The notes: generated by a model from the sequence alone, not told the origin. 64,000 nucleotides of DNA from CAMLIZ01 sp036231905 (GCF_036231905.1 NZ_JAZARE010000003.1:62001-126000); one strand, 5' to 3'. Positions 55,455 to 64,000 are shown, numbered from the stretch's first letter. Made by a program: numbers and translations.

Positions 55455-56426
55455 TCAGCGTTCCTTGGTGTCGCTGAAGCGGCCGTAGGACTGCAGGCGC
55501 TCATAGCGGCGCTGCAGCAGCTCCTTGGGCTTCAGGTCGACCACCTGGCGCAGCGCGTCGTTGAGCGCGCGCTTGAGCTGGGCCGACATGTACTTGGGGT
55601 CGCGATGCGCGCCCCCCACCGGCTCGCTGACGATCTTGTCGATCAGGCCCAGGGCCTTCAGCCGATGGGCGGTGATGCCCAGCGCCTCGGCCGCCTCGGA
55701 GGCACGCTCCGAGGTCTTCCAGAGGATGGAGGCGCAGCCCTCGGGCGAGATCACCGAATACACCGAAAACTGCAGCATCAGCACCTGGTCACCCACGCTG
55801 ATGGCCAGCGCGCCGCCGGAGCCGCCTTCGCCGATGATGGTGGTGATGATGGGCACTTCCAGCTGCGCCATCTCGAAGATGTTGCGGCCGATGGCCTCGG
55901 ACTGGCCGCGCTCCTCGGCGCCGATGCCGGGGTAGGCGCCGGGCGTGTCCACGAAGGTGAACACCGGCAGGCCGAACTTCTCGGCCAGCTTCATCAGGCG
56001 CAGCGCCTTGCGGTAGCCCTCGGGGCGCGACATGCCGAAATTGCGCGCTGCACGCTCCTTGGTGTCACGGCCCTTCTGGTGCCCCAGCACCATGCAGGCC
56101 TGGCCGTTGAAACGCGCGAGGCCGCCGACGATGGAGAGGTCGTCCGCGAAGGCGCGGTCGCCGTGCAGTTCCTCGAAGTCGGTGAAGATGTCGTTGACGT
56201 AGTCCAGCGTGTACGGCCGCTGCGGATGGCGCGCGATCTGCGTCACCTGCCAGGGCGTCAGGCTGGAGTAGATGTCCTTGGTGAGCTGGGTGCTCTTCTT
56301 GTCCAGCCGTTCGATCTCTTCGGAGATGTCGACGGCCGACTCGCTTTGCACATAGCGCAGCTCTTCGATCTTCGACTCCAGTTCGGCGATCGGCTGCTCG
56401 AACTCCAGGAAATGTCGTTTGCTCAT
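55455..56426 (-). CDS. accA: Acetyl-CoA carboxylase carboxyltransferase subunit alpha
   Basis: This 323-residue AccA subunit of acetyl-CoA carboxylase transfers the carboxyl group from biotin to acetyl-CoA in fatty acid synthesis. It shows FLEFEQPIAELESKIEELR, VLGHQKGRDTKE, FGMSRPEGYRKALR, TFVDTPGAYPGIGAEERGQSEAIG and EGGSGGALAIS. ATG 56426 (MSKRHF) follows a GAGGAC site. It lies just upstream of tilS, 26 bases apart. Confidence 0.97.
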   Translation of the reverse strand: MSKRHFLEFEQPIAELESKIEELRYVQSESAVDISEEIERLDKKSTQLTKDIYSSLTPWQVTQIARHPQRPYTLDYVNDIFTDFEELHGDRAFADDLSIVGGLARFNGQACMVLGHQKGRDTKERAARNFGMSRPEGYRKALRLMKLAEKFGLPVFTFVDTPGAYPGIGAEERGQSEAIGRNIFEMAQLEVPIITTIIGEGGSGGALAISVGDQVLMLQFSVYSVISPEGCASILWKTSERASEAAEALGITAHRLKALGLIDKIVSEPVGGAHRDPKYMSAQLKRALNDALRQVVDLKPKELLQRRYERLQSYGRFSDTKER

Positions 56427-56486
56427 CCGTGTCCTCATGTCGAGGTTGATGCAGGCGCTGCGGCTGAAGGCGCGCCGCCGAGGCGG

Positions 56487-57140
56487 TCAGTAATCGACCG
56501 GCAGGGGATCGAGACTGCGCCAAATATACCAAGTCGCAACGGATCGAAACGGCGCCCAGCCCTCGCCCAGCTCGCGGGCCTCGGCGCGGGACACCGGCTC
56601 GCCGCTGAAGTAGTTGAGCGAGATGCCCTTGAGCAGGCCCAGGTCGTCCAGCGGCAGCACGTTGGGGCGCATCAGGTGGAAGATGAGGAACATCTCCGCC
56701 GTCCAGCGGCCGATGCCCCGGATGGCCACCAGCTCCTCGATGATGGCCTCGTCGTCCATCTGTTGCCACTGGCGCACGTGCACCTGGCCGGTTTCGAAGT
56801 GCTGCGCCAGGTCCAGCAGGTAGTCGGCCTTGCGGGCCGACAGGCCCACCGCCCGCAGCTGGGTGGTGTCCAGCGCGAGCACCGCGCCCGGTGCGACGCG
56901 GGTGGACAGCCCGCCGACCACGTCGGCAAAACGGCCCCACACCGATTGGGCTGCCTTCACCGAGATCTGCTGGCCGACGATGGAGCGCGCCAGCGTGGTG
57001 AAGGCGTCGCCGCGGCTTTGCAGGCGCGCCTCGCCGAACTGGGGAATCAGTTTTTTCATCACACGGTCGCGCCGCGCGAGATGCTTGCACGCATCGTCCC
57101 AGTAGTCGGGCGTGACACCCGCCGCGCTCGGCCGTGCCAC
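56487..57140 (-). CDS. alkA: DNA-3-methyladenine glycosylase II-like (AlkA/HhH-GPD)
   Basis: This 217-residue base-excision repair glycosylase of the HhH-GPD superfamily has LARSIVGQQISVKAAQSVWGRF at the N-terminal half, the helix-hairpin-helix (LVAIRGIGRWTAEMFLIF) and catalytic Asp D166 in PLDDLGL. It removes alkylated purines from DNA. It is the short single-domain form without the N-terminal Ada-like or AlkA beta domain. GTG 57140 begins 3 bases after the cysS stop. Confidence 0.88.
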   Translation of the reverse strand: MARPSAAGVTPDYWDDACKHLARRDRVMKKLIPQFGEARLQSRGDAFTTLARSIVGQQISVKAAQSVWGRFADVVGGLSTRVAPGAVLALDTTQLRAVGLSARKADYLLDLAQHFETGQVHVRQWQQMDDEAIIEELVAIRGIGRWTAEMFLIFHLMRPNVLPLDDLGLLKGISLNYFSGEPVSRAEARELGEGWAPFRSVATWYIWRSLDPLPVDY

Positions 57141-57143
57141 CGG

Positions 57144-58517
57144 TCAGGCCTTGACCCAGGTGGTGCCGGTGGGCGAGTCCTGCAGCACGATGCCCTGGTC
57201 GGCCAGCTCCTTGCGGATGCGGTCGGCTTCGGCAAAGTCGCGCGCCTTCTTGGCGGCCGCGCGCGCAGCGATGCGCTCCTGGATGGTTGCGTCGTCCAGC
57301 GACGTACCGGCCTGCAGGTAGCTGCGCGGCGGCTGCTGCAGGATGCCCAGGCTGGCGCCCAGGCCCTTGAGGAGGGCCGCGGTGGCGGCATCGCGTGTGC
57401 GGTTGAGGTCGCCCGCCAGCTCGAAGAGCACGGCCACGGCGCCCGGCGTGTTGAAGTCCTCGTTCATCGCGGCGCGGAAGGCCGCCGCGGCCGGCTGCTG
57501 CCAGTCCACCTCGCCAGCCGGCACCTCAATGCCATCGAGCGCGGTGTACAGGCGGCGCAAGGCGTTGCGCGCGTCGTCGAGATTCACATCGCTGAAGTTG
57601 AACGGGCTGCGGTAGTGCGTGCGCAGCATGAAGAAACGCAGCGTCTCGCCGTCGTAGCGCTGGAGCACATCGCGGATGGTGAAGAAGTTGCCCAGTGACT
57701 TGGACATCTTCTCGTTGTCCACATTCAGGAAGCCGTTGTGCATCCACACCTTGACGAAGGGCTTGCCGAGCGCGCCCTCGCTCTGTGCGATCTCGTTCTC
57801 GTGATGGGGAAACTGCAGGTCCATGCCACCGCCGTGAATGTCGAAGGGCGCGCCCAGCAGCGCGCAGCTCATGGCGGAGCATTCGATATGCCATCCGGGG
57901 CGGCCCGCGCCGAAGGGCGCGTCCCACTTGGCGTCGGCCGGCTCGCTCGGTTTGGCGGCTTTCCATAGCACGAAGTCCAGGGGGTCTTCCTTGCCGTCCA
58001 GCACGGCCACGCGCTCGCCCGCGCGCAGCTCGTCCAGCGACTTGCCCGAGAGCTTGCCGTAGCCGGGGAACTTGCGCACGGCGTAGTTCACGTCGCCGCT
58101 GGGGGCGCGATAGGCCAGGCCCTTGCGTTCGAGAGCACCCACCATGTCCAGCATCTGCGGCACGTATTCCGTGGCACGCGGCTCATGCGTGGGCCGGGCG
58201 ATGCCCAGGCTGCCGATGTCGGCGTGCATCGCGGCGATCATCTCGTCGGTGAGCGCGCGGATCGACATGTTGCGCTCGAGCGCACGCTTGATGATCTTGT
58301 CGTCGATGTCGGTGATGTTGCGCGCGTAGGTGACCTGGTAGCCCAGCGTCTGCAGCCAACGGTAGACGATGTCGAAGGCCATCATCATGCGCGCATGGCC
58401 CACGTGGCACAGGTCGTAGATCGTCATGCCGCACACATACATGCGCACATGGCCCGGCTCGATCGGTTCAAACGGTTCCAGCTCTCGCGAGAGCGTGTTG
58501 TAGATGCGCAGGGTCAT
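57144..58517 (-). CDS. cysS: Cysteinyl-tRNA synthetase
   Basis: This 457-residue class I synthetase charges tRNA-Cys. The zinc and HIGH-type region is MYVCGMTIYDLCHVGHARMM. The KMSKS motif is EKMSKSLGN. PGWHIECSAMSC and HGGGMDLQFPHHENEIAQSE complete the zinc and active-site signatures. Length is normal. ATG 58517 (MTLRIYNTLSREL) fits the family start. It begins the minus-strand housekeeping block. Confidence 0.97.
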   Translation of the reverse strand: MTLRIYNTLSRELEPFEPIEPGHVRMYVCGMTIYDLCHVGHARMMMAFDIVYRWLQTLGYQVTYARNITDIDDKIIKRALERNMSIRALTDEMIAAMHADIGSLGIARPTHEPRATEYVPQMLDMVGALERKGLAYRAPSGDVNYAVRKFPGYGKLSGKSLDELRAGERVAVLDGKEDPLDFVLWKAAKPSEPADAKWDAPFGAGRPGWHIECSAMSCALLGAPFDIHGGGMDLQFPHHENEIAQSEGALGKPFVKVWMHNGFLNVDNEKMSKSLGNFFTIRDVLQRYDGETLRFFMLRTHYRSPFNFSDVNLDDARNALRRLYTALDGIEVPAGEVDWQQPAAAAFRAAMNEDFNTPGAVAVLFELAGDLNRTRDAATAALLKGLGASLGILQQPPRSYLQAGTSLDDATIQERIAARAAAKKARDFAEADRIRKELADQGIVLQDSPTGTTWVKA

Positions 58518-58592
58518 CGGCCGACGGCAGTGTGTGGAGGGCGCAGGGACCCGGTGTTGCAGGGTGAACCGAGCGCAGGCGACGGGCGTCGC

Positions 58593-58598
58593 TACAAT
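58593..58598 (+). promoter_or_regulatory. Candidate -10 element upstream of TPR protein gene
   Basis: TACAAT at 58593-58598, in the context GCTACAATCG, is a good -10 sequence about 95 bases before ATG 58694. No convincing -35 lies 16-18 bases upstream. The gap also holds a GG-N10-GC match judged too poor for sigma-54. Confidence 0.35.
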
Positions 58599-58693
58599 CG
58601 AATCAGTATAGCGGCTGCCCCATTTTCGGGCAGGCGGCCCACGGGCCCGCGCCCGGCAGGCCCGCATCCAGCCGCCGCTCACATCCGACCCCG

Positions 58694-59209
58694 ATGCTCC
58701 CTTCCCTTCGCTTCTGTCTGGCTGCCGTGTGCTGCGCGCTGTGCAACGTGGTGGCCGCGCAGAACGAGTCGGCCAGGGACATCGAGCGGGCGTATCGCGC
58801 AGGCGACCGCGTGCAAGCGACTGAGCGGCTAGACCGCGCGATCCAGGCCCAGCCGCAGGACGCCCAGCTGCGTTTCCTGAAGGCCGTGCTGCTGGCGGAA
58901 ACCGGCCGAAGCGCCGAAGCGGCCGACATCTACCAACGCCTGACGCAGGAATACCCCGAGCTGCCGGAGCCGTACAACAACCTCGCGGTCCTGTATGCCG
59001 CGCAAGGTCAGCTCGACAAGGCGCGCGACGCCCTCGAAACCGCGTTGCGCAACGATCCCGCCTACGCGACCGCGCATGAGAACCTGGGCGACGTGTACGT
59101 GCAGCTGGCCCTTCAATCGTATGAACGCGCCGGCGCACGCGGCGCCGAGCTCCAGCGCAAGCTCCAGCTCGCACGCCAGTTGGTGGCCCGCTCACCGCGC
59201 GGCTCCTGA
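58694..59209 (+). CDS. Exported tetratricopeptide-repeat protein
   Basis: This 171-residue protein has a signal peptide (residues 1-22) and about three TPR units (RAIQAQPQDAQLRFLKAVLLAETGRSAEAADIYQRLTQEYPE, PYNNLAVLYAAQGQLDKARDALETALRNDPAYATAHENLGDVYVQLA). TPRs mediate protein-protein contact, and periplasmic ones often serve envelope assembly. It precedes two cyclophilin genes in the same direction, and this order is usual in Burkholderiales. Confidence 0.9.
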   Translation: MLPSLRFCLAAVCCALCNVVAAQNESARDIERAYRAGDRVQATERLDRAIQAQPQDAQLRFLKAVLLAETGRSAEAADIYQRLTQEYPELPEPYNNLAVLYAAQGQLDKARDALETALRNDPAYATAHENLGDVYVQLALQSYERAGARGAELQRKLQLARQLVARSPRGS

Positions 59210-59255
59210 TATTCCACCGCCCGGCCAACCGGGCATTGCAAGGAGACTCCCCATC

Positions 59256-59828
59256 ATGAAGCTGCCCCACCGCCTGGTTGCCACCGCCGTGCTCAGCGGC
59301 TTTGGCCTGCTGGCCGCCCTGCCCGCCTGGGCGCAGAAGGTCCGCCTGGCCACCAGCCTGGGTGACATCGTTGTCCAGCTGGACGCGGAGAAAGCGCCCA
59401 AGTCGGTGGCCAACTTCGTGCAATACGTGAAGGCCGGCCACTACAACGGCACGATCTTCCACCGCGTGATCGAGAACTTCATGATCCAGGGCGGTGGCAT
59501 GACCGCCGACATGAAGGAAAAGCCGACCAAGGCACCCATCCCGCTGGAAAGCAGGAACGGCCTGAACAACGAGCGCGGCACGCTGGCGATGGCGCGCACC
59601 ATGGACCCCAATTCGGCCACCTCGCAGTTCTTCATCAACGTGAAGGACAACCCCTTCCTCGATGCCGCCAATGCCCGCGACGGCAATGGCTACGCCGTGT
59701 TCGGCAAGGTGATCGAAGGCATGGACGTGGTCGACAAGATCAAGGCCGTGCCCACGGGCGACAAGGGCGGGCACCAGAACGTGCCGCTGCAACCGGTGAC
59801 CATCAAGAAAGCCACCCTGGAGAAATGA
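59256..59828 (+). CDS. ppiA: Periplasmic cyclophilin-type peptidyl-prolyl isomerase
   Basis: This 190-residue cyclophilin has a signal peptide (residues 1-26, ending AWAQ). Cyclophilin signatures are FHRVIENFMIQGGGM, NERGTLAMARTMDPNSATSQFFINV and GYAVFGKVIEGMDVVDKI. It catalyses cis-trans proline isomerisation in periplasmic folding. AAGGAG precedes the ATG. The cytoplasmic paralogue starts 1 base after its stop. Confidence 0.93.
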   Translation: MKLPHRLVATAVLSGFGLLAALPAWAQKVRLATSLGDIVVQLDAEKAPKSVANFVQYVKAGHYNGTIFHRVIENFMIQGGGMTADMKEKPTKAPIPLESRNGLNNERGTLAMARTMDPNSATSQFFINVKDNPFLDAANARDGNGYAVFGKVIEGMDVVDKIKAVPTGDKGGHQNVPLQPVTIKKATLEK

Positions 59829-59829
59829 C

Positions 59830-60330
59830 ATGACCAAGACCGTAGAACTCACCACCAACAAAGGCACGATCCGCATCGAGCTCGACGACGCCAAGGCGCC
59901 GGCCACGGTGGAGAACTTCCTCGCCTATGTGCGCAAGGGCCACTACGACGGCACGGTGTTCCACCGCGTCATCCCCGGCTTCATGATCCAGGGCGGCGGC
60001 TTCGAGCCCGGCATGAAGCAGAAGCCCACCGACGCCCCGGTGGCCAACGAATCGGCCAATGGCCTGAAGAACGAGCACTACACGCTGGCCATGGCCCGCA
60101 CCTCGGCGCCGCATTCGGCCACCGCTCAGTTCTTCATCAACACCACCAACAACAGCTTCCTCGACAAGGACCGCTCGCAGGACGGCTGGGGCTATGCGGT
60201 GTTCGGCCGCGTGGTGGCCGGCCAGGACGTGGTGGACGCGATCGAGAAGGTGGCCACCACCCGCAAGGCCGGCCATGGCGACGTGCCGGCCGAGGACGTG
60301 ATCATCGAGCGCGCGGTCGAGGTTGCCTGA
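59830..60330 (+). CDS. ppiB: Cytoplasmic cyclophilin-type peptidyl-prolyl isomerase
   Basis: This 166-residue cyclophilin has no signal peptide. It shows FHRVIPGFMIQGGGF, LAMARTSAPHSATAQFFIN and GWGYAVFGRVVAGQDVVDAI. It is the cytoplasmic counterpart of the preceding gene and is coupled tightly to it and to lpxH, whose GTG follows directly after its stop. Confidence 0.95.
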   Translation: MTKTVELTTNKGTIRIELDDAKAPATVENFLAYVRKGHYDGTVFHRVIPGFMIQGGGFEPGMKQKPTDAPVANESANGLKNEHYTLAMARTSAPHSATAQFFINTTNNSFLDKDRSQDGWGYAVFGRVVAGQDVVDAIEKVATTRKAGHGDVPAEDVIIERAVEVA

Positions 60331-61122
60331 GTGAGCCTGGCGCCTGGGCAGATCGGCCGATTCGAGGCGCCGGCGCACTGGCGCGCGATCGACTTCATCT
60401 CCGACCTGCACCTGGATGCCGAGCATCCGCGGACCTTCGACGCCTGGGAGCGCCAGCTGCTGCACACCACCGCCGACGCGGTGTGGCTGCTCGGCGATGT
60501 GTTCGAAGCCTGGGTGGGCGACGATGCCCGCCACAGCGGCTTCGAGCAGCGTTGCGCCCAGGTGCTGAAGGCCGCCGCCGGCCGGCGCCACATCGCCTTC
60601 ATGGCGGGCAACCGCGACTTCCTGGTGGGCGAGGCCTTGTTGGCCGACTGTGGCATGCACCGGCTGGCCGACCCGACGCTGCTGCAGGCCTGGGGTCAAA
60701 CGCTGCTGCTCACCCATGGCGACGCCCTGTGCATCGCCGACACTGAATACCAGCGCTTTCGCGCCATGGTCCGGGATCCCGCCTGGCAACAAGCCTTCCT
60801 GGCCCGCGGATTGGCCGAGCGGCAGGCGCTCGCGCGGCAGATGCGCGACGCGAGCGAAGCCAACAAGCGTGGCCAGATGCCCACCGACTGGGCGGATGTG
60901 GACGCCGGCACAGCGGTGCAGTGGCTACAGGCGGCTGGCGCCGCGCAGATGCTCCACGGCCATACCCATCGCCCAGGCCACGACATCCTGGCGCCGGGTT
61001 TTGAACGCCACGTGCTCAGCGACTGGGATCTCGATGGCACCCACCCCAGAGCGGAGGTGCTGCGCCTCACCCGCGAGGGCCTGGTCCGCCTTGCGCCCGA
61101 GCTGGCGCTGGCGCTGGCGTGA
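60331..61122 (+). CDS. lpxH: UDP-2,3-diacylglucosamine diphosphatase
   Basis: This 263-residue metallophosphoesterase of lipid A synthesis cleaves UDP-2,3-diacylglucosamine to lipid X and UMP. Motifs in order are FISDLHLD, LLGDVFEAWVGDDA, MAGNRDFLVG, LTHGDALC and HGHTHRPG. GTG 60331 immediately follows the ppiB stop. Its stop overlaps the mtfA ATG as TGATG. It confirms a Gram-negative host with lipid A. Confidence 0.95.
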   Translation: MSLAPGQIGRFEAPAHWRAIDFISDLHLDAEHPRTFDAWERQLLHTTADAVWLLGDVFEAWVGDDARHSGFEQRCAQVLKAAAGRRHIAFMAGNRDFLVGEALLADCGMHRLADPTLLQAWGQTLLLTHGDALCIADTEYQRFRAMVRDPAWQQAFLARGLAERQALARQMRDASEANKRGQMPTDWADVDAGTAVQWLQAAGAAQMLHGHTHRPGHDILAPGFERHVLSDWDLDGTHPRAEVLRLTREGLVRLAPELALALA

Positions 61123-61913
61123 TGCTCGCGCGCTGGTGGCAGCGCTGGCAGCTGCAGCGCGAATCCAGGGCGCTCCAGCGGCGCGCCATCCCGGACGCAC
61201 TGTGGCAGCTGACGCTGCTGCGCTATCCCTTCCTTGCCCAGCGTCCGGACGCCGACGTGCAGGCCTTGCGCCGCCTCACCAGCCTGTTCCTCGACCGCAA
61301 GGAATTCCACGGCGTCGACGGCCTGGAGGTGAGCGACGACATTGCCGTGGCCGTGGCCGCGCAGGCCTGCCTGCCCGTGCTGCGGTTGGGACTGTCGGCC
61401 TACGATGGCTTCGTCAGCGTGGTGCTGCATGCCGACGAGGTGGTTGCCCGGCGTGTGGTGACCGACGAGGACGGCGTGGTGCATGAATACGATGAGCCGC
61501 TGGTGGGCGAGGCGTCCATCGACACCGGCCAGGTGATGCTGAGCTGGACTGACGTGCGCGACGCCCAGGAGCTCACCGACTGGGGCTACAACGTCGTCAT
61601 CCATGAGTTTGCCCACGTGCTGGACGCGCTCAATGGCGAGATCGACGGCATTCCCGGCCTGGCCAGCACCGAGGCATATGAACAGTGGGCGGCGGTGCTG
61701 GACGAGGAGTACGAACGCTTCTGCGGCTGGGTGGACGCCGGCCGGGAGACCGTGCTGGACCCGTATGGCGCGCAGGCGCCGGAGGAGTTCTTTGCCGTGG
61801 CGTCCGAGGCGTTTTTTGTCGCTCCGCAGCCCATGAAAAAAGAGCAGCCGGCGTTGTACCGGCTGCTCTCGGGTTACTTCCAGCAGGACCCTGCGGCCCC
61901 GCTCGCGACTTAA
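61122..61913 (+). CDS. mtfA: MtfA-family zinc-dependent peptidase
   Basis: This 263-residue M90-family protein has the zinc motif HEFAH (H161, E162, H165) and FLDRKEFHGVDGLEV near residue 60. E. coli MtfA binds the repressor Mlc and affects glucose uptake. The catalytic motif is intact. The final part of the gene contains the hairpin that terminates the convergent clpA transcript, and the stops of the two genes overlap by 4 bases. Its ATG overlaps the lpxH stop by one base. Confidence 0.9.
   Translation: MLARWWQRWQLQRESRALQRRAIPDALWQLTLLRYPFLAQRPDADVQALRRLTSLFLDRKEFHGVDGLEVSDDIAVAVAAQACLPVLRLGLSAYDGFVSVVLHADEVVARRVVTDEDGVVHEYDEPLVGEASIDTGQVMLSWTDVRDAQELTDWGYNVVIHEFAHVLDALNGEIDGIPGLASTEAYEQWAAVLDEEYERFCGWVDAGRETVLDPYGAQAPEEFFAVASEAFFVAPQPMKKEQPALYRLLSGYFQQDPAAPLAT
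61836..61868 (-). terminator. clpA terminator embedded in mtfA coding sequence
   Basis: A perfect 10-base-pair stem (61842-61851 with 61859-61868, 7-base loop) is followed on the minus strand by TTTTTT. It lies 42 bases downstream of the clpA stop but within mtfA codons for the segment KKEQPALYRLL. Confidence 0.85.
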
Positions 61914-64000
61914 GCGGTCGCCGGCTCTGCCTTCGGCTTGTCGCTCTTGCGCGGCGGCTGGATGTCCAGGATGGGGTTGCCTTCGTCGTCCACATCCACC
62001 GTGAGGCGGCCGCCATCGACCAGGCGCCCGAACAGCAGCTCGTCGGCCAGCGCACGACGGATGGTGTCCTGGATCAGGCGCTGCATCGGCCGTGCACCCA
62101 TCAGCGGATCGAAGCCCTTCTTGGCCAGGTGCTTGCGCAGGCCGTCGGTGAAGGTGACCTCCACCTTCTTCTCGGCCAGCTGGCTTTCCAGCTGCAGCAG
62201 GAACTTGTCGACCACCCGCAGGATGATCTCCTCGTCCAGGCCCTTGAAGCTGACGATCGCGTCCAGGCGGTTGCGGAACTCCGGCGTGAACAGGCGTTTG
62301 ATGTCGGCCATCTCGTCGCCCGACTCGCGGGCGTTGGTGAAGCCGATGGTCGCCTTGCCCATCATCTCGGCGCCCGCGTTCGTCGTCATGATGATGATGA
62401 CGTTGCGGAAGTCGGCCTTGCGGCCGTTGTTGTCGGTCAGCGTGCCGTGGTCCATCACCTGCAGCAGCACGTTGAAGACGTCCGGATGCGCCTTCTCGAT
62501 CTCGTCGAGCAGCAGCACCGCATGCGGCTTCTTGGTCACCGCCTCGGTCAGCAGGCCGCCCTGGTCAAAGCCGACGTAACCGGGGGGCGCGCCGATCAGG
62601 CGGCTGACCGCATGGCGCTCCATGTACTCGGACATGTCGAAGCGGATCAGCTCGATGCCCAGGATGTAGGCCAGTTGCTTGGCCACTTCCGTCTTGCCCA
62701 CACCCGTGGGGCCGCTGAACAGGAAGGAGCCGATCGGCTTGTCCGGCTTGCCAAGGCCCGAGCGGGCCATCTTGATGGCGGCTGCCAGGGCGTCGATGGC
62801 CGGGTCCTGCCCGAACACCACGCTCTTCAGGTCACGGTCCAGGCTCTTCAGCTTGCCGCGGTCGTCGCTGGACACGCTGGCCGGCGGGATGCGTGCGATC
62901 TTGGAGACGATCTCTTCCACTTCTGTGCGGGTGATCGTCTTCTTCTGCTTGCTCTTGGGCAGGATGCGCTGGGCCGCGCCGGCTTCGTCGATGACGTCGA
63001 TCGCCTTGTCAGGCAGGTGACGGTCATTGATGAACTTGGCGGACAGCTCCGCGGCCGCCTGCAGGGCGCCCAGCGCGTACTTCACGCTGTGGTGCTCCTC
63101 GAAGCGCGACTTCAGGCCCTTGAGGATCTCGATGGTCTGCTCCACCGACGGCTCCACCACGTCGACCTTCTGGAAGCGCCGCGACAGCGCCGCGTCCTTC
63201 TCGAAGATGCCACGGTACTCGGTGAAGGTGGTCGCGCCGATGCACTTCATCTGGCCGCTGCTCAAGGCGGGCTTGAGCAGGTTGCTGGCGTCCAGCGTGC
63301 CGCCCGATGCTGCGCCGGCACCGATCAGTGTGTGGATCTCATCGATGAAGAGGATGGCGTTGGGCTGGTCCTTCAGCTGCTTGAGCACGCCCTTCAGGCG
63401 CTGCTCGAAGTCGCCGCGGTACTTGGTGCCGGCCAGCAGCGCGCCCATGTCCAGGGTGTAGACGGTGGAGTCGATCAGCACCTCGGGCACGTCGCCCTCG
63501 GTGATGCGCCAGGCCAGGCCTTCGGCAATCGCCGTCTTCCCCACGCCCGCCTCACCCACCAGCAGCGGATTGTTCTTGCGCCGGCGGCACAGCACCTGGA
63601 TGACACGTTCCACTTCCAGCTCGCGGCCGATCAGCGGATCGATCTTGCCTTCGCGGGCGAGCTGGTTCAGGTTCTGGGTGAACTGGTCGAGCGGGGAGCC
63701 CTTGCCCTCGCCGCCCTCTTCCTTCTCACCCTCGCCGCCCTGGCTGCTGCCCTCGCTCGGCTTGGCCGGCTCGGGCGGGTCGGACTTCTTGATGCCATGG
63801 GCGATGTAGTTCACCACGTCCAGGCGGGTGACACCCTGCTGGTGCAGGTAGTACACCGCATGGGAATCCTTCTCGCCGAAGATCGCCACCAGCACGTTGG
63901 CGCCGGTGACTTCCTTCTTGCCGCTGCCCGTGCTCTGCACGTGCATGATGGCCCGCTGGATCACGCGCTGGAAACCCAGCGTGGGCTGGGTGTCCACCTC
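61910..64000 (-). CDS. clpA: ATP-dependent Clp protease ATP-binding subunit ClpA (5-prime end cut)
   Basis: The gene runs off the right edge, and 697 codons are visible. The N-domain is incomplete: the visible part starts just before QPTLGFQRVIQRAI, and an internal GTG there is not the true start. Two AAA+ modules follow, with Walker A motifs GEAGVGKT and GPTGVGKT and the acidic Gly/Glu-rich linker before the first. ClpA unfolds substrates for ClpP in the cytoplasm. clpS would be expected upstream, outside the window. Its terminator lies inside mtfA. Confidence 0.96.
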   Translation of the reverse strand, partial: EVDTQPTLGFQRVIQRAIMHVQSTGSGKKEVTGANVLVAIFGEKDSHAVYYLHQQGVTRLDVVNYIAHGIKKSDPPEPAKPSEGSSQGGEGEKEEGGEGKGSPLDQFTQNLNQLAREGKIDPLIGRELEVERVIQVLCRRRKNNPLLVGEAGVGKTAIAEGLAWRITEGDVPEVLIDSTVYTLDMGALLAGTKYRGDFEQRLKGVLKQLKDQPNAILFIDEIHTLIGAGAASGGTLDASNLLKPALSSGQMKCIGATTFTEYRGIFEKDAALSRRFQKVDVVEPSVEQTIEILKGLKSRFEEHHSVKYALGALQAAAELSAKFINDRHLPDKAIDVIDEAGAAQRILPKSKQKKTITRTEVEEIVSKIARIPPASVSSDDRGKLKSLDRDLKSVVFGQDPAIDALAAAIKMARSGLGKPDKPIGSFLFSGPTGVGKTEVAKQLAYILGIELIRFDMSEYMERHAVSRLIGAPPGYVGFDQGGLLTEAVTKKPHAVLLLDEIEKAHPDVFNVLLQVMDHGTLTDNNGRKADFRNVIIIMTTNAGAEMMGKATIGFTNARESGDEMADIKRLFTPEFRNRLDAIVSFKGLDEEIILRVVDKFLLQLESQLAEKKVEVTFTDGLRKHLAKKGFDPLMGARPMQRLIQDTIRRALADELLFGRLVDGGRLTVDVDDEGNPILDIQPPRKSDKPKAEPATA

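Noticed and set aside
58548..58562. GG-N10-GC with TTGC upstream of the TPR gene
   Set aside because: Only about 7 of 11 positions agree and the -24 half is wrong. A TACAAT -10 sequence fits better.
58518..59906. Open minus-strand extension of cysS
   Set aside because: It runs antisense to the TPR and cyclophilin genes and lacks family similarity. The conserved CysS start is at 58517.
1..64000. CRISPR arrays, insertion sequences, prophage or integrative elements
   Set aside because: No regularly spaced repeats, transposase or integrase genes or terminal inverted repeats were seen. The tRNA-Ser gene shows no attached foreign segment.

Overview
The window is about 64 kb of very GC-rich chromosomal DNA. 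It most likely comes from a betaproteobacterium of the order Burkholderiales (Leptothrix/Rubrivivax/Roseateles-like). The reasons are the codon usage, the Burkholderiales-style block cysS-alkA-accA-tilS next to ppi-ppiB-lpxH, the lysC/tRNA-Ser neighbourhood and a PEP-CTERM protein. It is densely coded, and no insertion sequence, prophage, plasmid or CRISPR array was seen.

Layout. 0-4.2 kb: a kdpE/short-kdpD two-component pair without kdpFABC, then a ZIP metal transporter translationally coupled to a manganese catalase. 4.2-11.3 kb: membrane transporters (YihY/BrkB, AI-2E family, DmeF-like CDF), an HD-GYP protein, a 2OG-Fe(II) oxygenase, a GFA protein and an alpha/beta hydrolase. 11.4-13.6 kb: a secreted cyclodextrin glucanotransferase strikingly like Bacillus/Paenibacillus enzymes. 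13.7-18 kb: thioredoxin-like, zinc-ribbon, phasin-like and DacB genes. 18.1-20.7 kb: an ECF42 sigma-factor module (two DGPF/YciI proteins, a VOC protein and the sigma factor). 20.7-30 kb: enzymes and small conserved proteins (PanE, serine hydrolase, SRPBCC, PQQ-type sugar dehydrogenase, L,D-transpeptidase-like, DUF808, SlyX, methyltransferase, AraC, PspC). 30-32 kb: a lipoprotein with a long Pro-Ala spacer and one haem c motif. 32-36.4 kb: two acetyltransferases, a ClsB-like phospholipase D, MscS and a DUF2334 deacetylase. 36.5-48.9 kb: a stress/envelope and signalling cluster (PA2169 protein, topoisomerase IB, two PRC-barrel proteins, two histidine kinases, YqjD/YqjE-like proteins, a lipocalin fusion, an isochorismatase and an NtrC-type regulator). 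49-52.5 kb: AsmA-like protein, two small proteins and a PEP-CTERM protein. 52.6-64 kb: tRNA-Ser(GCU) and housekeeping genes, ending inside clpA.

The most interesting signal is regulatory. Many short intergenic regions, most densely at 36-44 kb, carry GG-N10-GC sequences resembling sigma-54 (-24/-12) promoters in the right orientation and at sensible distances from starts. Several form divergent pairs. The same cluster encodes an NtrC-type sigma-54 activator and two histidine kinases. I infer a sigma-54-controlled regulon of small stress and envelope proteins (PA2169/topoisomerase IB, PRC-barrel, YqjD-YqjE-lipocalin, DUF2334-MscS, a 61-residue protein with its hybrid kinase). This rests on visual motif matching and needs a genome-wide scan. 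At least two similar matches in the window look like chance.
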